A stretch of DNA of 64,000 bases from Thermoplasmatota archaeon (GTDB lineage Archaea; Thermoplasmatota; Thermoplasmata; Thermoplasmatales; Thermoplasmataceae), in NCBI GenBank assembly GCA_023379845.1, contig JAMCPG010000034.1, positions 1 to 64,000 of the forward strand, written 5' to 3'. Shown piece after piece: positions 61,412-64,000 of the stretch (positions are counted from its first letter, which is position 1; each line of letters starts with the position of its first letter). The position numbers and the translations under genes are program-made. The notes beneath the pieces are model-generated. The model was not told the origin of the DNA. It did not search any database and saw nothing but the letters and a program-made list of their open reading frames with translations.

Positions 61412-62301
61412 AATCGTTTGTCTTATCGGATGATCAGAGTCTTGTGCCTTCGATTGCGACATTTGTTCATGGATTGGGGGAATTCGATTTATATGCTCCA
61501 GGCCCCGCTTCTCCTGCTTTAATTAGATGTGGCGCATCCAAGGTTTTTACGATAAAAGACCCAAACATGACAGATTCAATAGCCGAACTTCTTGCGTCCA
61601 AGATGTCCTCTGGTGAATATCAATACGGCTTCATTGCTTCTACAGTGAATGGAAGAGATGTGGCGGGACTCCTTGCTTACAGAGCAAATGTTGGCTCAGT
61701 CGCTGAGATTGGTTCCCTGAGCCTTTCGGGTTCAACTGCACGCACCAAGAGATATTTCTTTGGTGGGAAATCCATTCTTGAGGAGGAATCAAGTTCCAGA
61801 TTATTTACTGTGGCACCCGGAATAGCAGAGGCCAAAGAGATTGCTGCTGAGTCTCCGGTTGAAGAGGCATCTCTGTCGCCGTCGAAGATAACAGTGCTTT
61901 CAAGCGAAGAAAAAAAGTCCGGTGGGGTTGATATAGAGAAAGCCCAGGCAATAGTCAGCGTTGGGCGTGGGCTTGGAAACAAAGATAAATTGAGCTCCAT
62001 AGAGCCTTTCGCCAATGCGATTAACGCAGTAATAGCCGGGTCCCGACCGGTATGCCTTGACTATCACTGGCTCAGTGAAGACCGGCAGGTGGGTCTCTCC
62101 GGAAAAAAGGTTAGGCCGAAGGTGTATGTTGCCCTAGGAATATCCGGACAGATTCAGCACATCGCTGGAATGAGGGGTTCAAAGATAGTAATTGCCATAA
62201 ACAAGGATAAATCTGCCCCAATTTTTGAAGAATGCGATTACGGCATAGTTGGAGATATGTTCGAGGTTCTACCGAAGCTCGTGGATCAGCTTAAAAAATA
62301 G
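61408..62301 (+). CDS. etfA: Electron transfer flavoprotein alpha subunit
   Basis: A 297-residue ETF-alpha. The C-terminal FAD domain is complete: GRGLGNKDKLSSIEPFANAINAVIAGSRPVCLDYHWLSEDRQVGLSGKKVRPKVYVALGISG is the family signature. With EtfB it forms the heterodimer that accepts electrons from flavin dehydrogenases. No ETF-quinone oxidoreductase is in this window. A possible stem-loop follows the stop (62327-62353). Confidence 0.94.
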   Translation: MKSFVLSDDQSLVPSIATFVHGLGEFDLYAPGPASPALIRCGASKVFTIKDPNMTDSIAELLASKMSSGEYQYGFIASTVNGRDVAGLLAYRANVGSVAEIGSLSLSGSTARTKRYFFGGKSILEEESSSRLFTVAPGIAEAKEIAAESPVEEASLSPSKITVLSSEEKKSGGVDIEKAQAIVSVGRGLGNKDKLSSIEPFANAINAVIAGSRPVCLDYHWLSEDRQVGLSGKKVRPKVYVALGISGQIQHIAGMRGSKIVIAINKDKSAPIFEECDYGIVGDMFEVLPKLVDQLKK

Positions 62302-62326
62302 GTTGCGTCCAGGAGTCAATGTTAAA

Positions 62327-62353
62327 ATCATGTTTGGTCCTGCCCGACATGAT
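62327..62353. terminator. Stem-loop between convergent etfA and the next gene
   Basis: ATCATGT and ACATGAT flank a 13-base loop, 26 bases after the etfA stop and 61 before the convergent stop at 62414. It could mark the end of transcription from either side. Seven pairs only, so modest support. Confidence 0.35.
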
Positions 62354-62413
62354 CTTTCTAAACCAGCGATAGCTAGAATTTGAAAACAACATTCAGGCAA
62401 CCTGTCTCTGTAT

Positions 62414-63364
62414 CTAAAGCCAGTCCCAGAGTTCCTTGTTTATCTCCGAATAGTATTCAAGGAGGGGAAAAGCTTGATCGCTTCCGGTAGGCAGGTGCAT
62501 CATAATTCCCAGGTACTCGTCAGCTTCCGTGGTCGGAATGAATGTTGTATCCTGGAGTTTATCATTATCAATTGTCATGAAGAAAGCTGTCCTTGGTATC
62601 CTTGCCTCGTTACCAAGCCTGCGTGCTTCAATCAGAGGGTTTTGCAATACAAAAAATTCGTATACTTTTTCTTCCTCGGAGATTACTTCAATCCCGTTGA
62701 AATTGGCAGGCTTTGAAGTATAAAGAATGACCTTTACGCCTTTTTCTGAAAGAACTCGTCCTTCTATTTCAGCCACTGCATCGGGATGATTCTTCAGCAA
62801 GTAAGAGACAATTTCGTTCCCTTGGGGTAATGTCATGGAAAAGCGCACAGTTGATAAGCTTGTCTGCGCGTTTACTGATTCAAGTTTTTCCCTTAATGAG
62901 CGTGACATCGACACTGTCACGACCCTGAAGTCAGGATTTTTACCTATAACTTTTGAAAGAATGGAATTCACTTCAAGCAGTTTATTGTGATGGAACCTGA
63001 ATTCAATGAAAAGCTCATTCTTCAGAACATAGGCGTTGCTCGTGGTCGTTGACGGCACACTGATTAAATCGTTTATCAGGCTGGTGCAACTCTTATTTTC
63101 AATTCTCTCGGTGAGCGAATAGTATGAGCGTTTTTCAACTATGTCTTGCCTCGAAAGAATTGAGTTTATTGTCGATGTCCTGCCGATGCTTTTCTGGAAG
63201 AATAGCTGGAGCTGTGCCTTGCCTGAATCAGAAAAAACATAAGCAGGTATTACGTCGTCCAATCGGACCATAAGGTCAAAAATCCCTCCGCGCTGAACGA
63301 TAGCAATTACGCATCTCCTATCCAGCCTGCTGTACCCCTCAGATATCTTCAGAATAATCACCAT
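62414..63364 (-). CDS. Hypothetical protein
   Basis: A 316-residue soluble protein. The first 120 residues (VQRGGIFDLMVRLDDVIPAYVFSDSG, GRTSTINSILSRQDIVEKRSYYSLTERIE) are helix-rich and might hold a helix-turn-helix, while the remainder alternates strands and helices (SFRF-like VSMSRSLREKLESVN, GVKVILYTSKP). No motif or family was recognised. There is no membrane segment. It is monocistronic, convergent with etfA, and the ATG at 63364 is followed by normal codon use. A regulator is possible but not demonstrated. Confidence 0.55.
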   Translation of the reverse strand: MVIILKISEGYSRLDRRCVIAIVQRGGIFDLMVRLDDVIPAYVFSDSGKAQLQLFFQKSIGRTSTINSILSRQDIVEKRSYYSLTERIENKSCTSLINDLISVPSTTTSNAYVLKNELFIEFRFHHNKLLEVNSILSKVIGKNPDFRVVTVSMSRSLREKLESVNAQTSLSTVRFSMTLPQGNEIVSYLLKNHPDAVAEIEGRVLSEKGVKVILYTSKPANFNGIEVISEEEKVYEFFVLQNPLIEARRLGNEARIPRTAFFMTIDNDKLQDTTFIPTTEADEYLGIMMHLPTGSDQAFPLLEYYSEINKELWDWL

Positions 63365-63620
63365 TTTCTATTGAAAGAGAAGGTATCGAAATATATTTTT
63401 CTGAAATGATTGGAGTATCATCGAATTCTAGGCGCTTCAGAAATGCACACACAATAGGCTGAGGTTAGTAAGTTATCTGTCATTTGTGGTGCATTAAAAG
63501 CGTAATTCAATTTAAATATATGAGAAGAACCATTCTTCCTGTTGGTTCCCCGGAATGGTCTCGCCAAACACCGCTTTCAAATACTGGCAAAAGAGTGAAA
63601 TAGGAGTTTCGCTATAATTT

Positions 63621-63790
63621 ATGTGATGGAGATAAGCCGGGAGGCGAGTACAAGTTTGCCGGAGGAAGTCAACAAGCACATAAACTTAGCAAAAGTATCT
63701 GACGGCTTTTATTTCCGTATAAAATGCTCTTTGCATACTAAGGACACACTTACTCATGGCGTTGTACAATCAAACCGCGGTACTGAATGA
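63621..63790 (+). pseudogene. Possible remnant of a small zinc-ribbon gene
   Basis: Pieces in two frames look related to a short rubredoxin/zinc-ribbon protein: GDKPGGEYKFAGGSQQAHKL in one frame, and SDGFYFRIKCS in another, with cysteines apparently lost and frameshifts needed. In one frame an ATG at 63626 gives 54 codons to a TGA at 63790 without recognised homology. The DNA from 63365 to 63620 has no other supportable gene. I read this as a decayed gene, with chance as the alternative. Confidence 0.25.
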
Positions 63791-63883
63791 AGTATTCGTT
63801 TGGGTTCTTGAAACATGGTACGTTAAAAAACCATCTATATCTAAGACATAGTGCTTGCATTAGGTGTTTGGCTATGCATTTAT

Positions 63884-63897
63884 TTAGGCTTACCTAA
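63884..63897. promoter_or_regulatory. DtxR/MntR-like operator over the Nramp promoter
   Basis: TTAGG-CTTA-CCTAA is an exact inverted repeat. TAATTTACG, the probable TATA box 22-28 bp before the ATG, overlaps its right arm. TTAGG/CCTAA arms are the core of operators for DtxR/IdeR/MntR repressors, which respond to Fe(II) or Mn(II). Binding would block TBP/TFB access, so the Nramp gene is probably repressed when metal is sufficient. Confidence 0.6.
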
Positions 63898-63922
63898 TTT
63901 ACGTTTAAGGAATAGTTACCAG

Positions 63923-64000
63923 ATGAGAAGAAATTTAAGGAACTACATTAAGTTCTTTGGACCTGCGTGGCTTGTAATGATGGCAGATATGGACGCAAGC
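63923..64000 (+). CDS. Nramp-family divalent metal transporter, 5' end only
   Basis: The first 26 codons are inside the window: MRRNLRNYIKFFGPAWLVMM followed by ADMDAS. FGPAWLVMMADMDAS is the Nramp helix-1 segment with the metal-binding Asp of the DPGN-like motif region (here MADMDAS, as in related Nramp-like transporters). It imports Mn(II) or Fe(II) with protons. The ATG at 63923 lies 22-28 bp after a TATA-like sequence overlapped by an inverted repeat. The gene continues to the right of the window. Confidence 0.75.
   Translation, partial: MRRNLRNYIKFFGPAWLVMMADMDAS

Noticed and set aside
63365..63620. Short open stretches considered as a transposase remnant
   Set aside because: Pieces in three frames are too short and match no transposase motif I can name; treated as non-coding.

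Overview
The window is chromosomal DNA from a thermoacidophilic archaeon of the order Thermoplasmatales. It encodes archaeal aEF-1A, aIF5A, uL16 (L10e), L40e, Orc1/Cdc6, FBP aldolase/phosphatase, an archaeal bifunctional PGI/PMI and an adenosyltransferase close to the one of Thermoplasma acidophilum. Many first genes of transcription units have a TATA box about 25 bp before the start codon (leaderless style), while genes inside operons use Shine-Dalgarno (SD) sites and ATGA/GTGA overlaps. The B-type heme-copper oxidase with CuA and blue copper protein points to an aerobic Ferroplasma/Cuniculiplasma-like lineage; this placement is inference.

Layout. 1-6 kb: the 5' end of the aEF-1A gene, a DUF981-type membrane protein, a LigB-like protein, PGI/PMI, an NFACT (Rqc2-like) protein and a hot-dog thioesterase. 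6-12.6 kb: a seven-gene terminal oxidase operon on the minus strand (small subunit, CuA subunit II, subunit I, triple-cupredoxin protein, heme O synthase, two unknown membrane proteins). 12.9-24.7 kb: tRNA-Arg(CCT), aIF5A with agmatinase, uL16, AbrB-like and USP proteins, a B12 radical SAM protein, a zinc-ribbon membrane protein with an inactive-looking AlaX paralogue, FolC, Orc1/Cdc6, a methyltransferase, an MBL hydrolase and a LysE exporter. 25-36.7 kb: 2-oxoacid:ferredoxin oxidoreductase, a UPF0200 kinase, PurQ, L40e, a site-2 protease, an M24 peptidase, a class V aminotransferase, FBPA/P and a radical SAM protein. 36.8-46.4 kb: KdpCBA with an Lrp-type RAM protein, a PoxB-like enzyme, an M13 peptidase and a sugar nucleotidyltransferase. 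46.4-52.7 kb: ABC exporter, fused HCDH/enoyl-CoA hydratase, SCP2, protein disulfide oxidoreductase and AlaX. 52.8-64 kb: cobalamin adenosyltransferase, a lipoate and 2-oxoacid dehydrogenase operon (esterase, a 49-aa protein, LipA, E1a, E1b, E2, E3, LipB), EtfBA, an unknown protein and the start of an Nramp transporter under a DtxR-like operator.

The genes describe an aerobic heterotroph that oxidises 2-oxoacids by three routes (ferredoxin-linked OFOR, NAD-linked lipoyl complex, PoxB-like), feeds acyl-CoA oxidation through ETF, and respires through a copper-rich oxidase. I found no CRISPR array, intact insertion sequence or prophage.

The most unusual signal is translational. At least three genes (agmatinase, an ABC ATPase, a zinc-ribbon membrane protein) have conserved or coherent N-termini reaching well upstream of the first ATG/GTG/TTG, with SD sites placed to start at ATT, ATT and CTG. 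PurQ shows a related problem. Other points of interest are the oxidase operon with a three-domain cupredoxin that keeps one copper site, an AlaX paralogue without zinc ligands, a 49-residue protein coupled on both sides in the lipoate operon, and several exact palindromes at promoters.
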